The translations under genes were made by a program, and so were the position numbers. A DNA stretch of 64,000 nt from Paracoccaceae bacterium (GTDB taxonomy: Bacteria; Pseudomonadota; Alphaproteobacteria; Rhodobacterales; Rhodobacteraceae), in contig JAPPHA010000054.1 in NCBI GenBank assembly GCA_028874915.1, positions 1-64,000 on the forward strand, given 5' to 3'. The notes under the pieces were generated by a model. The model saw only the letters and a list, made by a program, of their open reading frames with translations, did no database searches and had not been told where the DNA came from. The stretch's first letter is position 1; the number at the start of each line of letters is the position of its first letter. This document shows positions 44,792 to 53,461 of the stretch, piece after piece.

Positions 44792-46386
44792 TGATCATCC
44801 TTGGACCCGGGTTCGGCTCCCTCCGACTCCAGGACTTCCTGGCAATGGCCACCGAAGGCGCGACGATCGTCCTTGCTCCCGACACCTGGCAAAGGATTGC
44901 GCAGGATCATTCGACAGTCCTGGCGTCCGCAAGGGGAAACGAACCTGTCTACGGGTTGAACACGGGGCTCGGAGCCAATCTGAACTGCAGGATTCCGTTC
45001 GATGAAATCCCCGGCTTCCAGATTCGGATCCTCAGGGGCCGCGCGGTCGCCGTCGGCAGTCCCTTGCCGGAACCAGTCGGGCGCGGCGTTCTCCTGGCGC
45101 GGATTCTCTCGGCCAGCCGGGGCGGGAGCGGGATTTCACCCGCGCTGCTCGGCCATATTGTTGCCGTTTACAATGCCGGGCTGTCGCCGGTTATCCCGGA
45201 AACCGGATCCATCGGTGCCGGCGATCTGACCCAGAACGCACATTTTGGCCTCTCCATTCTGGGTGAAGGCGAGCTGTGGCGAAGCGGATCGCGAATCGAC
45301 GCAGGCAGCGCGCTCCGCGATTCCGGACTGTGCCCACCGGACCTGGCAGCGGGAGACGCGATGGTTCTCGTCAACCATTCGGCACTGACCACGGTGGCCT
45401 CGGGGCGGGCGATCGACGACTTCGCCCTGTGTCTGGCTATGGCCCGATGTTCGATCGTCCTGTCACTGGAAGGCTTTGCAGCCAACCGAAGCGTTTTCGA
45501 TCCGGACGTGAACGCGCTCTTGCCGGCTCCCGGACAGTTGCAGGCCTCCGACTGGTTTCGCCGGGCATTGGACGGCGCCGACGCGACGCCGCGACGCATT
45601 CAGGATCCTATCAGTTTCCGGGGCGTCGCGCAGGTCATTGGCGCCGGGTTTTACGGTCTGAACCACGCCGAAGACGTTCTTGCGGGAGCCTTGAACGGTG
45701 TCTCAGACAGTCCGGTCGTAACTCCCGACGGCCGCTTCTTGTCGACGCCGAATTTCCAGTCACCGGTGCTGGCCCTTGCCCTTGAATCACTGTCACTGAC
45801 CCTGTCGATGATGGCCACCGGAGCCATTCAGAGAATGCAGAGACTCATGGCGCCTGCAACGTCGGGGCTCCCGCGTTTCCTGTCCCCCGATGGGGGTGCC
45901 TCCGCCGGCTTGGTGCCTCTGCAGAAGACGGCTGCTGCCCTATCCAGCCGAATTCGCCATGGTGCCGAGCCGGCCATTCACGATCCGTCGCCTGTTTCCG
46001 AAAACGTCGAGGACATGGCGCCGATGACACCGCTCGCCGCGGAAAAGCTCTCGAAGCAGGCGGAGTCCTTCAAGATTCTGGCAGGGCTTGAGGCCCTGGT
46101 CGCCGCCCAGGCCCTGGATCTCCGGCAACCCGTCGGCATGGGCCGACTCACGGGTTCGCTCCACCGCGCCCTCCGTGCCCGGATTGCCGCGCTCGGCGCA
46201 GACCGGTCTCTCGCCCGCGATTCGGGGGAGGCCGCAACCGTTATCGAGGCTGCCGCGCGCCAGGTCATGCGGAATGATCGGGCTGACGCTTCCGGTGCCG
46301 TTCGCGACCCGGTGGCGGATTCGGAATCAACTGTCGGTTCTGTCGACTTCGCACGTCACTCCAGTGTGGCGTGGACCGCCACCTGA
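44791..46386 (+). CDS. Aromatic amino acid lyase (HAL/PAL) homologue with altered MIO triad
   Basis: A 531-residue homologue of histidine and phenylalanine ammonia-lyases. It keeps the catalytic-loop Tyr in VYGLNTGLG (Tyr54), IQDPISFRG in place of the usual QDPYS-R, and a C-terminal helical bundle. The cofactor-forming Ala-Ser-Gly is not present: the region reads GSIGAGDLTQNA (residues 139-150), one residue shorter than the canonical GSVGASGDL. The conserved NG(S/T) segment also reads LVNHSALTT. ATG 44791 overlaps the OCD stop; the 3' end overlaps the convergent DUF6505 gene by 31 bases. Ammonia-lyase activity by the usual mechanism is doubtful. Confidence 0.8.
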   Translation: MIILGPGFGSLRLQDFLAMATEGATIVLAPDTWQRIAQDHSTVLASARGNEPVYGLNTGLGANLNCRIPFDEIPGFQIRILRGRAVAVGSPLPEPVGRGVLLARILSASRGGSGISPALLGHIVAVYNAGLSPVIPETGSIGAGDLTQNAHFGLSILGEGELWRSGSRIDAGSALRDSGLCPPDLAAGDAMVLVNHSALTTVASGRAIDDFALCLAMARCSIVLSLEGFAANRSVFDPDVNALLPAPGQLQASDWFRRALDGADATPRRIQDPISFRGVAQVIGAGFYGLNHAEDVLAGALNGVSDSPVVTPDGRFLSTPNFQSPVLALALESLSLTLSMMATGAIQRMQRLMAPATSGLPRFLSPDGGASAGLVPLQKTAAALSSRIRHGAEPAIHDPSPVSENVEDMAPMTPLAAEKLSKQAESFKILAGLEALVAAQALDLRQPVGMGRLTGSLHRALRARIAALGADRSLARDSGEAATVIEAAARQVMRNDRADASGAVRDPVADSESTVGSVDFARHSSVAWTAT

Positions 46387-46844
46387 TCCAATTCGGCGTC
46401 CGATGCCTTGATGGCTCGATACTGTTCCCGGATGCCGGATTCCGTCAGTTCCCGGCTCACGACCAGAATGGCGTTCGGCGACGGATCCTCACACAGATCC
46501 TGCATGTGGTCGATTTCCGCCCGAGCCGCAGGCAGCGCGGCCTCGATCGAAGGGGCGCCGTAGACATCGACGAAATGTTCCGCCAGGCGCCGGACCAGGA
46601 CATCGACTTCCGCAGGCTCGACGTGGGCGACTGCGACCAGGGAGGCGCGGCCGAAACTGTCGAGACCAAGCCAGCCGTTGGCGAAGGCCTGCCTTGCCTT
46701 GCCGGTCAGATCCGCTTCCGTCCAGTTGGAAAATTCGAATCCACCGCTCACCGCCCATTCGCCGGGCGCGGCGGGGCGGTGAAAGACGTTGTCGTCACTT
46801 TCGTCGAAACGGACGGTCCGGGCGAGTTTCACGATCGTGTTCAT
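46356..46844 (-). CDS. DUF6505 family protein
   Basis: A 162-residue alphaproteobacterial protein of unknown function. Recognised by VKLARTVRFDESDDNVF and EWAVSGGFEFSNW with the following Ala/Lys-rich stretch. It is soluble, with no signal or membrane segment. ATG 46844 has GGGCGGGA immediately upstream; the longer frame to 46964 adds Cys- and Pro-rich unconserved sequence. It is the last gene of DUF6494-Mrp-DUF4444-DUF6505, 7 bases after its neighbour. Confidence 0.78.
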   Translation of the reverse strand: MNTIVKLARTVRFDESDDNVFHRPAAPGEWAVSGGFEFSNWTEADLTGKARQAFANGWLGLDSFGRASLVAVAHVEPAEVDVLVRRLAEHFVDVYGAPSIEAALPAARAEIDHMQDLCEDPSPNAILVVSRELTESGIREQYRAIKASDAELDQVAVHATLE

Positions 46845-46851
46845 TCCCGCC

Positions 46852-47574
46852 CTACTGGAGAAGTCCCGACAGGGGCAGCAACCGGGTTTCGCCATTCTGC
46901 CTGAGGAGCAGGCCGAACCGCTCGTCGGTTCCGAGAAAGGTCCCGGACACGGTTTCTCCGTCAACCGTCAACGTGACATCCTCGCCCATCCCGTGAACCA
47001 GGGTTCGCCATTCGGCATGCAACGGCCGATTGCCATCCTCGAACCAGCGATTGACCCAAACCAGCGTATGGCGTGACCAGGACTCAAGCAATGACACCGG
47101 GTCGATGTCGCCACAACCCTCCTGATACAGTACCGTCCGGTCGGGTGACAAACCCGGCGCCTCCGAATCCATAATGAAGGGAACGTCCAGACCGATCACA
47201 AGCCAGTTCGGCACGCTTCCAGGATCCGACGTCGACGCGCTGGCCCGGAGCCGCCCGCAGAGGGCTCCGTTCACCCGGATCGGGCCGGTCCATTCCAGAT
47301 GCACCGCCACCTCGGGGGGCGCCAGCGCCCCCAACGCATTCGCGAATCCGACCCCGCACGCCGGCAACATGGCCATGGCATCCTCGAGCGGCACTTCGGG
47401 CCCGAAAACGACGGCGGCCCGCAATCGGTCGACACTGACATTGTGCACAAGCGTTCCGGCGTCGCAGCCGAGCGCGGCGAGGGACATTGCCTTGTTGAAG
47501 GGATCGATGGATCCTTCGACCGAAACGCCGGAGAACAGCGGCGGCAAAAGGGGATCGATGCCCTCCGTTGTCAC
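46852..47574 (-). CDS. Biotin/lipoate protein ligase-like protein (DUF4444)
   Basis: A 240-residue protein of the biotin/lipoate--protein ligase-like family with a C-terminal DUF4444 (from about residue 165: HTLVWVNRWFED and HAEWRTLVHGMGEDV). The N-terminal half has a ligase-like fold with HLEWTGPIRVNGALCGRLR, which replaces the usual GRGR-type biotin-binding loop. Catalytic ability is uncertain. The ATG overlaps the mrp stop by 4 bases, so it is translated with the Fe-S carrier. Confidence 0.75.
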   Translation of the reverse strand: MTTEGIDPLLPPLFSGVSVEGSIDPFNKAMSLAALGCDAGTLVHNVSVDRLRAAVVFGPEVPLEDAMAMLPACGVGFANALGALAPPEVAVHLEWTGPIRVNGALCGRLRASASTSDPGSVPNWLVIGLDVPFIMDSEAPGLSPDRTVLYQEGCGDIDPVSLLESWSRHTLVWVNRWFEDGNRPLHAEWRTLVHGMGEDVTLTVDGETVSGTFLGTDERFGLLLRQNGETRLLPLSGLLQ

Positions 47575-48638
47575 GCCAGCCCCTGCCCGACCAGCGACTC
47601 CGCCAGGTCCCGGAACACGCGCGCCTGTGCAGATCCAGGGCTGGACACAACCACCGGGGCTCCGCCATCGGACGCCCTGCGAATGTCTACATGCAACGGG
47701 ATTTCGGCAAGGAGTGGCAAACTCAACCGCTCCGCCTCGGACCGCACGCCACCATGGCCGAATACGGGTTCCTCATGCCCGCACCGGGAACAGACGTGAG
47801 TTGACATGTTCTCAATCAGACCGGCGACCGGCGTGTTCATCTTCTGAAACATGTTGAGCGCCTTGCGCGCATCGATCAGCGCAATGTCCTGTGGAGTCGA
47901 GACCACGATGGCACCGTTGACTTCGGCCTTTTGCGTGAGTGTCATCTGCACGTCGCCCGTGCCGGGCGGCAGGTCGACAATGAGAACGTCGAGCCCGCCC
48001 CACTGGACCTGGTTCATCATTTGCTGGAGCGCACCCATGAGCATCGGGCCGCGCCAGACTACCGCCTCATCCTCCCGAACCATGAGTCCGATCGACATCA
48101 GCGTGACACCATGGTTTCGAAGGGGCAGGATGATCTTCCCGTCGGGCGAAGCCGGCCGTCCCGACACACCGAGCATTCTCGGCTGCGACGGTCCGTAGAC
48201 ATCGGCATCCAGGAGCCCCACCCTCCGCCCGGCAGCGGCAAGAGCCACGGCGAGATTGGCCGCAACAGTCGACTTGCCGACGCCGCCTTTGCCCGAGGCG
48301 ATGGCGAGGATCCGTTCGACACCCGGAATCCGCGCCGGACCCCGAGATTCTGCCTGCCGACCGGTCTGCAAATCCGGAGGCGGCGGACGGCTGCTGTGGG
48401 CAGTCATCACGGCCGAAACCGTCTCAATGCCGGGCAGCGCGAGCACAGCCTGTTCCGCCGCCATGCGGACGGCCTCAAACGCCTTCGATCGATCCGGATC
48501 AACCTCAAGGACAAATCGTACGGAGGCGCCGTCCACGCTCAGGGCGCGGACCATTCCCAAGGTCCAGATGTCCTTGCCAACCGCGGGATCGAGGATCGTG
48601 GAAAGGGCGTCAATGACCGTTTTTCGATCGGCAGCCAT
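47571..48638 (-). CDS. Mrp/ApbC-type Fe-S cluster carrier ATPase
   Basis: A 355-residue P-loop ATPase that binds and transfers iron-sulfur clusters. The N-terminal MIP18-like domain (residues 1-90) is followed by the Walker A ASGKGGVGKSTVAANLA near 115, the DADVYGPSQPRML loop, and the cluster-ligand pair C-x-x-C in STHVCSRCGHEEPVFG near 275. It is 2 bases from DUF6494 upstream and overlaps DUF4444 downstream. Confidence 0.93.
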   Translation of the reverse strand: MAADRKTVIDALSTILDPAVGKDIWTLGMVRALSVDGASVRFVLEVDPDRSKAFEAVRMAAEQAVLALPGIETVSAVMTAHSSRPPPPDLQTGRQAESRGPARIPGVERILAIASGKGGVGKSTVAANLAVALAAAGRRVGLLDADVYGPSQPRMLGVSGRPASPDGKIILPLRNHGVTLMSIGLMVREDEAVVWRGPMLMGALQQMMNQVQWGGLDVLIVDLPPGTGDVQMTLTQKAEVNGAIVVSTPQDIALIDARKALNMFQKMNTPVAGLIENMSTHVCSRCGHEEPVFGHGGVRSEAERLSLPLLAEIPLHVDIRRASDGGAPVVVSSPGSAQARVFRDLAESLVGQGLA

Positions 48639-48640
48639 GA

Positions 48641-48841
48641 TCAGTCGGGTCCGGTAACCTGGCCCTCCACCACATGCTCAAGATTCAGATCGTCGATCGT
48701 GAGCACGACGCGGGCTGAAAACTCTTTGCCAGCCGTCGCGTCAGGTCCGGCGTCACGCATCGCGGTCTCGATGGCCTGTTGAGAGGTCACCCCGACTCGT
48801 TTCAAGAATTTCCGCATGGTCATGTTGAATTCTTCGCTCAT
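48641..48841 (-). CDS. DUF6494 family small protein
   Basis: A 66-residue protein of unknown function. The pattern MRKFLKRVGVTSQQAIE and LTIDDLNLEHVVEGQ identifies the family. ATG 48841 was chosen because homology begins there. It is the first gene of the Mrp cluster, 2 bases before mrp, so it is probably a partner in cluster delivery. Confidence 0.78.
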   Translation of the reverse strand: MSEEFNMTMRKFLKRVGVTSQQAIETAMRDAGPDATAGKEFSARVVLTIDDLNLEHVVEGQVTGPD

Positions 48842-50111
48842 CCCGGTTCTTTCCGTCTTGACTTGTTCATTGTCCCGAGTTTCCTTTCTTGCCGACACTG
48901 GGCCGTGACGGTTTACTCGACAATTCTCCGTTTTGAACGACCGCATCGCGAGTTACAAGGTCTTGGAGGGTCCAAAGCCATCCATGACGCCCCTGGTGCG
49001 TTGGCGACATGCAGAGCGGAGACCGCACCCGCTCGACGTGGCCCCCACCTTGATGTTCACCGACGACGAACCCAAACTTCTTTTTGCAATTGTGTCAGCG
49101 AACCCGGCCTGGAACCCGGTCCTCCGACAACGGAGCACAGCGCCCTCGGGCCAATGTGCACCGCACTCAGCCGTTTTTACCGGTCCTTACGCACGGTCCG
49201 GATGGCGATCTTCATCCGGTATCGGCTGTCCGAGGACGGGAGGCCAACGACGCAGATCGTGCGGTTCTTGGAAGCCCATTTCGGCGAAATCACCTCCTCG
49301 TTCCCGGACGCGTCGGTGGCAATTTCCCTATTGCCCGGCTCTCGGTCCGACAAAACGGCAAGGCCGGACCTTGCGATTTGGAATTCGGCAACTGCACCAC
49401 AGTATCGTTACCATTGACCAAATTGCCTCACGTCCGCGCCGGTCAGGGATTTGGTCCTGGAAGAGACCCGTGCCACCAGAGTACGCCGACCGACCCCGCG
49501 AGCGGGACATTCGGCGTTCAACCTTCGGCGGGACCGGTGGAGAGCACCGGCACGAACGTCGGCGCCGCCGGGACCGCGCTGCCGAAACGCCGATTGCGGG
49601 GGTCACGTCGAGTGTCGATCGCGTTGCGCGCGGTGCGTCCTCGATCGACTGTGCGCCATGCTTTCTGATAGACCCTTTGGCGAGCAGGCCAATTCTGCAC
49701 CGATGCCCAATCCGCGTCCTGCATCCGTTCGGTCGCGCCAGCCATCCAAGTCCCGGGGTCGCTCAATCCCGTCGTATGGACTCGCGCCCGTCCGCATGTG
49801 CGCAGTCCGGTGCGCCATCGCAATCGCGATCCCGCTCTGATCGCCAGAGTCGGATCCCACCTGTTCGATTCGGTCGCGTCCAGCGATGCGCTGACGCTCG
49901 GCAGTTGTGGAACACCAATGACATGCAGGAAAAGGAAACCGGATTCGGAGACAGGATGAGCCGAAGGGGGGGAACGCGTAATCCGCGCGGACTGCAAGCC
50001 GTTGCCACAATTGGACAATGAGCGCTTCACCGACGCAAGAAAAGAGTGCGATCTCCAAGTCCAACGCCACGATTCAATCAGGCACTGCGCACTGGAACGA
50101 ACCAGCAAGAG
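48842..50111. other. 1.27 kb gene desert
   Basis: The longest gene-free stretch in the window. Several open frames of 90-360 codons cross it on both strands, but their translations are rich in Arg, Pro and Ser and show no recognisable domain. No RNA gene, repeat or mobile-element mark was seen. It separates the Mrp cluster from the ProXVW operon end. Confidence 0.5.
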
Positions 50112-52217
50112 TTACGCCTGATCAGGCGCCTCCAGCCGGCGGCGGGCGGCCTGACACATCCTGTCGGCCATGATCGCGATGATCGCCATACCTGCGCCTG
50201 CAACCAGCCCGATTCCGACATCGCCCTTGCTCAGGCCGATGTAGACCTGCTGCCCGAGCCCGTTCGTGCCGACCAGCGCCGCGATCACGAGCATTGCAAT
50301 AGCGTACATGATCGTCTGGTTGAGACCCAGCATGATGTTCGGAAGTGCGAGGGGCAGTTTGACCCGCCACAACAACTGGTTGGGCGTGCATCCCATCGAC
50401 CGAGCGGCCTCGACGACGTCATTCGGGACATTTCGAAGACCGTGCTCGGCGTACCGGAATGCAGGGACGTAGGCATAAGCGATAATTGCGAGCAATGCCG
50501 TGAATTCCCCGATCTTGAAGACCATGACGATCGGAATCAGGATGACGAAGAGCGGCATCGTTTGCAGCGTATCGTTGACGGGGCGCATGATCCGGGAGAC
50601 ATGGTTGGAGTGAGCCGCCCAGATTCCGAGTGCCGAGCCGGCGACGAAGGCCACGATGACCGCAATTCCGCAGAGCCATAGCGACAGCATGGTCTTTTCC
50701 CAAGCGCCGGAGACCAGAAGAAACATGAGACCGGCAAAAACACCCAGAGCCAGCGATGTTCCGCCCAGCCGATAGGCGATCATGGTGAAGACGGCGACCA
50801 GGGCCGGCCACGGCAGTTCCGTGATTCCGAAAAGGAACAGGCATCCGGCGATTGCAATCGCCGCCGCGGCGTTCACACCGAATTTGCGAAATCCGGCAAA
50901 GGCCAGCAGCGCCAGCCCCGCAACGGTGATCGCCATGTGATTTCCGGTCCACACGAAACCCCATGTGAAGGGTGAGACCGTCTGCGCCAGGCCGATCTTG
51001 AGCGGCAACATGGCATAGAACAGGCTGATTCGCTTGATTTCCTTGATGGCCGGCTGAAAATTCACGACGAACCAAGTGATGAAATCGTTCATCGGACCGG
51101 CTGGGGAAACGACCCAGGTCTCGGGATACGTCATCAAAATCGGCACGATCCGCCCGACCAGGGCGACGGCAAGCGTTGCGCCCAAGGCAATAACCCAGAA
51201 GCGGTTCCGAAGGATCCAGGTTTGTCCCCCTGCGGTTTCGTCCCTCCGCGTCGCCAGGCCATTGGTTACCCGGTCCAGAATCATGGCCATCAACGCGATG
51301 ACGATACCGGCAAGCAGGCTTTCTCCGAACTGGGCCTTCCGCATTGTGCTGAGAACCTCCCAACCAATGTCGCTGGTTCCTCCGATGATCGAAGCGACAA
51401 TAACCATGCTGAGCGAGGCCATCGTGGTCTGGTTCACGCCAAGGAGAAGTTGGCGAAGTCCCGTTGGCACCCGAACACGCCAGAATAGCTGACGGCGGGT
51501 TGCTCCCGACATCAGGCCCGAATCGATGATGTCAGGGGCCACGTTCCTAAGGCCGACAATCGTGTTCCGGACCATGGGTGCGAAGGAATAAAGAACGCTG
51601 GCAATCAGCCCGACAACCGGGCCGAAGCCGAACAGGATCAGGATAGGAAGCAGATAGGCAAATGCCGGAACGGTCTGCAGCACGTCGAGCGTCGGCATGA
51701 TGATGCGTTCGGCCGGACGTGAAACGAAACCCCAAATCCCGATGGTGAAGCCGACCAAAACCGCCAGCGGAACGGAAATTGCCACGAGCGACAGGGAATT
51801 CATACCCTCTTCCCAGTAGCCGATGACCAGCATGTAACCGAGGCCGAGAACGGTGAAGAGCGCAAGTGTCCAGCCTCCGGCCCTGTAGGACACCGCACCG
51901 GCAAACAGCATGAGGGCCGGCCAGGGAAGCCAATGCAGGATGTCGCGGACCCAGGTCATGGGATGGTCGAGCAACCAGGCAATCGCCCGAAAAAACGGCT
52001 TCGTGGTCGCCACAATGACGTCCTCGGCCTGGTTGATCCATTCGACGATTGGAAGAATCAGAACTTCGGGATAGCTGCCGAGCCAGGCGATCCGTCCCGA
52101 CAGAGCAATACATCCTGCCGTGAACAAAAAGACAGCCAACCAACCCAGCACTTTTTGGTCCTTCGCCGAGAGGAAGAACGGTCCGGCCGATCCTGCGATG
52201 GCTGGGGAGGTGGGCAT
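50112..52217 (-). CDS. Betaine/proline-type ABC transporter, tandem-fused permease (ProW-like)
   Basis: A 701-residue protein with two complete ProW-type permease halves. Each has a leading set of membrane segments, a TMP-type segment (DVLQTVPAFAYLLPILILFG near residue 180; DTLQTMPLFVILIPIVMVFK near 555) and an EAA-type loop (SGATRRQLFWRVRVPTGLRQ; RSMGCTPNQLLWRVKLPLAL). Fusion of both permease chains allows one polypeptide to form the channel. It is the last gene of proX-proV-proW, 26 bases after proV. The palindrome CGCCTGATCAGGCG spans its stop codon. Confidence 0.9.
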   Translation of the reverse strand: MPTSPAIAGSAGPFFLSAKDQKVLGWLAVFLFTAGCIALSGRIAWLGSYPEVLILPIVEWINQAEDVIVATTKPFFRAIAWLLDHPMTWVRDILHWLPWPALMLFAGAVSYRAGGWTLALFTVLGLGYMLVIGYWEEGMNSLSLVAISVPLAVLVGFTIGIWGFVSRPAERIIMPTLDVLQTVPAFAYLLPILILFGFGPVVGLIASVLYSFAPMVRNTIVGLRNVAPDIIDSGLMSGATRRQLFWRVRVPTGLRQLLLGVNQTTMASLSMVIVASIIGGTSDIGWEVLSTMRKAQFGESLLAGIVIALMAMILDRVTNGLATRRDETAGGQTWILRNRFWVIALGATLAVALVGRIVPILMTYPETWVVSPAGPMNDFITWFVVNFQPAIKEIKRISLFYAMLPLKIGLAQTVSPFTWGFVWTGNHMAITVAGLALLAFAGFRKFGVNAAAAIAIAGCLFLFGITELPWPALVAVFTMIAYRLGGTSLALGVFAGLMFLLVSGAWEKTMLSLWLCGIAVIVAFVAGSALGIWAAHSNHVSRIMRPVNDTLQTMPLFVILIPIVMVFKIGEFTALLAIIAYAYVPAFRYAEHGLRNVPNDVVEAARSMGCTPNQLLWRVKLPLALPNIMLGLNQTIMYAIAMLVIAALVGTNGLGQQVYIGLSKGDVGIGLVAGAGMAIIAIMADRMCQAARRRLEAPDQA

Positions 52218-52243
52218 CGGAATCCGGATCGACCCCCGCGGTC

Positions 52244-53335
52244 CTAAACCGGATCCGGCAACGATATCGGGGAGGCCGAGGCGCGGTTGACGCCGGAGAG
52301 GCTGCGTATCACGCCATCCGGCGTCACAATGCCCAGTACGTCGCCGTCGGTGCCTTTGACAAGCACGCCCGACGGATGGCGCGCCAGCTGCGGCAACAGG
52401 TCTTCCACAGGCAGGTCCATGGGAGCGACCGGCATGGCGCGGGTGTCGTCCACGATAGCATCCATGATGGGCTCGACGATCTGTCCGGCCGTGAGCACAC
52501 GGATCCGTGGGACCTCGCTCGTGAACTGCGCGACATAGTCGTCGGCTGGTGCGAAAACCAGTTCTTGTGGCGTCCCGATCTGGACGATCCGGCCGTCCCG
52601 CATGATGGCCATTCGATCCGCGACCCGAAGGGCCTCGAGAAAGTCATGGGTGATGAAGACGATCGACTTGTGCAGGAGTTGCTGGATCCGCAGGAATTCA
52701 TCCTGCATCTGCTTGCGGATCAGTGGGTCAAGCGCACTGAACGGTTCGTCGAGGAACCAGATTTCGGGTTCAACGGCGAGAGACCGGGCAATGCCGACCC
52801 GCTGCTGCTGGCCCCCGGAAAGCTGTCTTGGAAAACTGCTCTCCCGACCCTCAAGCCCGACCAATTCAATCACCCGTTCGACCTGAACGCGCAACTCTGA
52901 ATCCTGGATCTTCTGGAGGCTCAGCGGAAATGCGATGTTCTCGAATACAGTCAGATGCGGAAGCAGGCCAAAGTTCTGAAAGACCATCCCCATCTTGTGC
53001 CGGCGAATCTCGATCAGTTCCCGATCGGAGGCTTCCAGCAGGTTCTCACCATCGAGGATAACTTCGCCGAATGTCGGTTCGACCAGTCTGGAGAGGCACC
53101 GGACAACGGTGGACTTTCCGGAGCCGGAAAGTCCCATGATGGCGAAGATCTCGCCGGAGAGCAGATCGAAATTGACATCAATTGCCGCCGGAATGAACCC
53201 CTCGTCGCGCAGCTTTCCAATGAAGGAATCTGTCGCATTGCGATGATCGTCTGACTGGAAGTATCGTCCCGGATTCGAACCGTAGACCATCCACACGTTT
53301 CGGCAACGCAACTTGACCTGGCTTTGGGATGTCAT
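52244..53335 (-). CDS. Betaine/proline-type ABC transporter, ATPase (ProV-like)
   Basis: A 363-residue ATPase of the OpuA/ProV family. Walker A is GLSGSGKSTVVRCLSRLVEP, the signature LSGGQQQRVGIARSLA and Walker B IWFLDEPFSALDPLIRKQ. An approximately 100-residue C-terminal extension (from about 255) resembles the CBS-domain region that senses ionic strength in this family. ATG 53335 is 126 bases after proX, with a hairpin in the gap. Confidence 0.92.
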   Translation of the reverse strand: MTSQSQVKLRCRNVWMVYGSNPGRYFQSDDHRNATDSFIGKLRDEGFIPAAIDVNFDLLSGEIFAIMGLSGSGKSTVVRCLSRLVEPTFGEVILDGENLLEASDRELIEIRRHKMGMVFQNFGLLPHLTVFENIAFPLSLQKIQDSELRVQVERVIELVGLEGRESSFPRQLSGGQQQRVGIARSLAVEPEIWFLDEPFSALDPLIRKQMQDEFLRIQQLLHKSIVFITHDFLEALRVADRMAIMRDGRIVQIGTPQELVFAPADDYVAQFTSEVPRIRVLTAGQIVEPIMDAIVDDTRAMPVAPMDLPVEDLLPQLARHPSGVLVKGTDGDVLGIVTPDGVIRSLSGVNRASASPISLPDPV

Positions 53336-53425
53336 CGGGACAACCCGGAAGCCCGCAACTCAGCCAGCCGGAATTCGGCGATCATCGCCAAGGATGTCAC
53401 CCCATGTCGGGCCATCCACAATCGT

Positions 53426-53449
53426 GGCAGGCGGCCAAGGCCGCCTGCC
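53426..53449 (-). terminator. Intercistronic 10-bp hairpin after proX
   Basis: GGCAGGCGGC and GCCGCCTGCC enclose a 4-base loop, 12 bases after the proX stop on the minus strand. There is no T-tract, so it probably protects or attenuates the message between binding protein and ATPase genes. Confidence 0.6.
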
Positions 53450-53461
53450 GTTCGGTCACCG

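Noticed and set aside
48933-50021. 362-codon open frame in the gene desert
   Set aside because: No motif or ribosome-binding site; the composition is Arg/Pro/Ser-rich like other non-coding frames in this GC-rich DNA.
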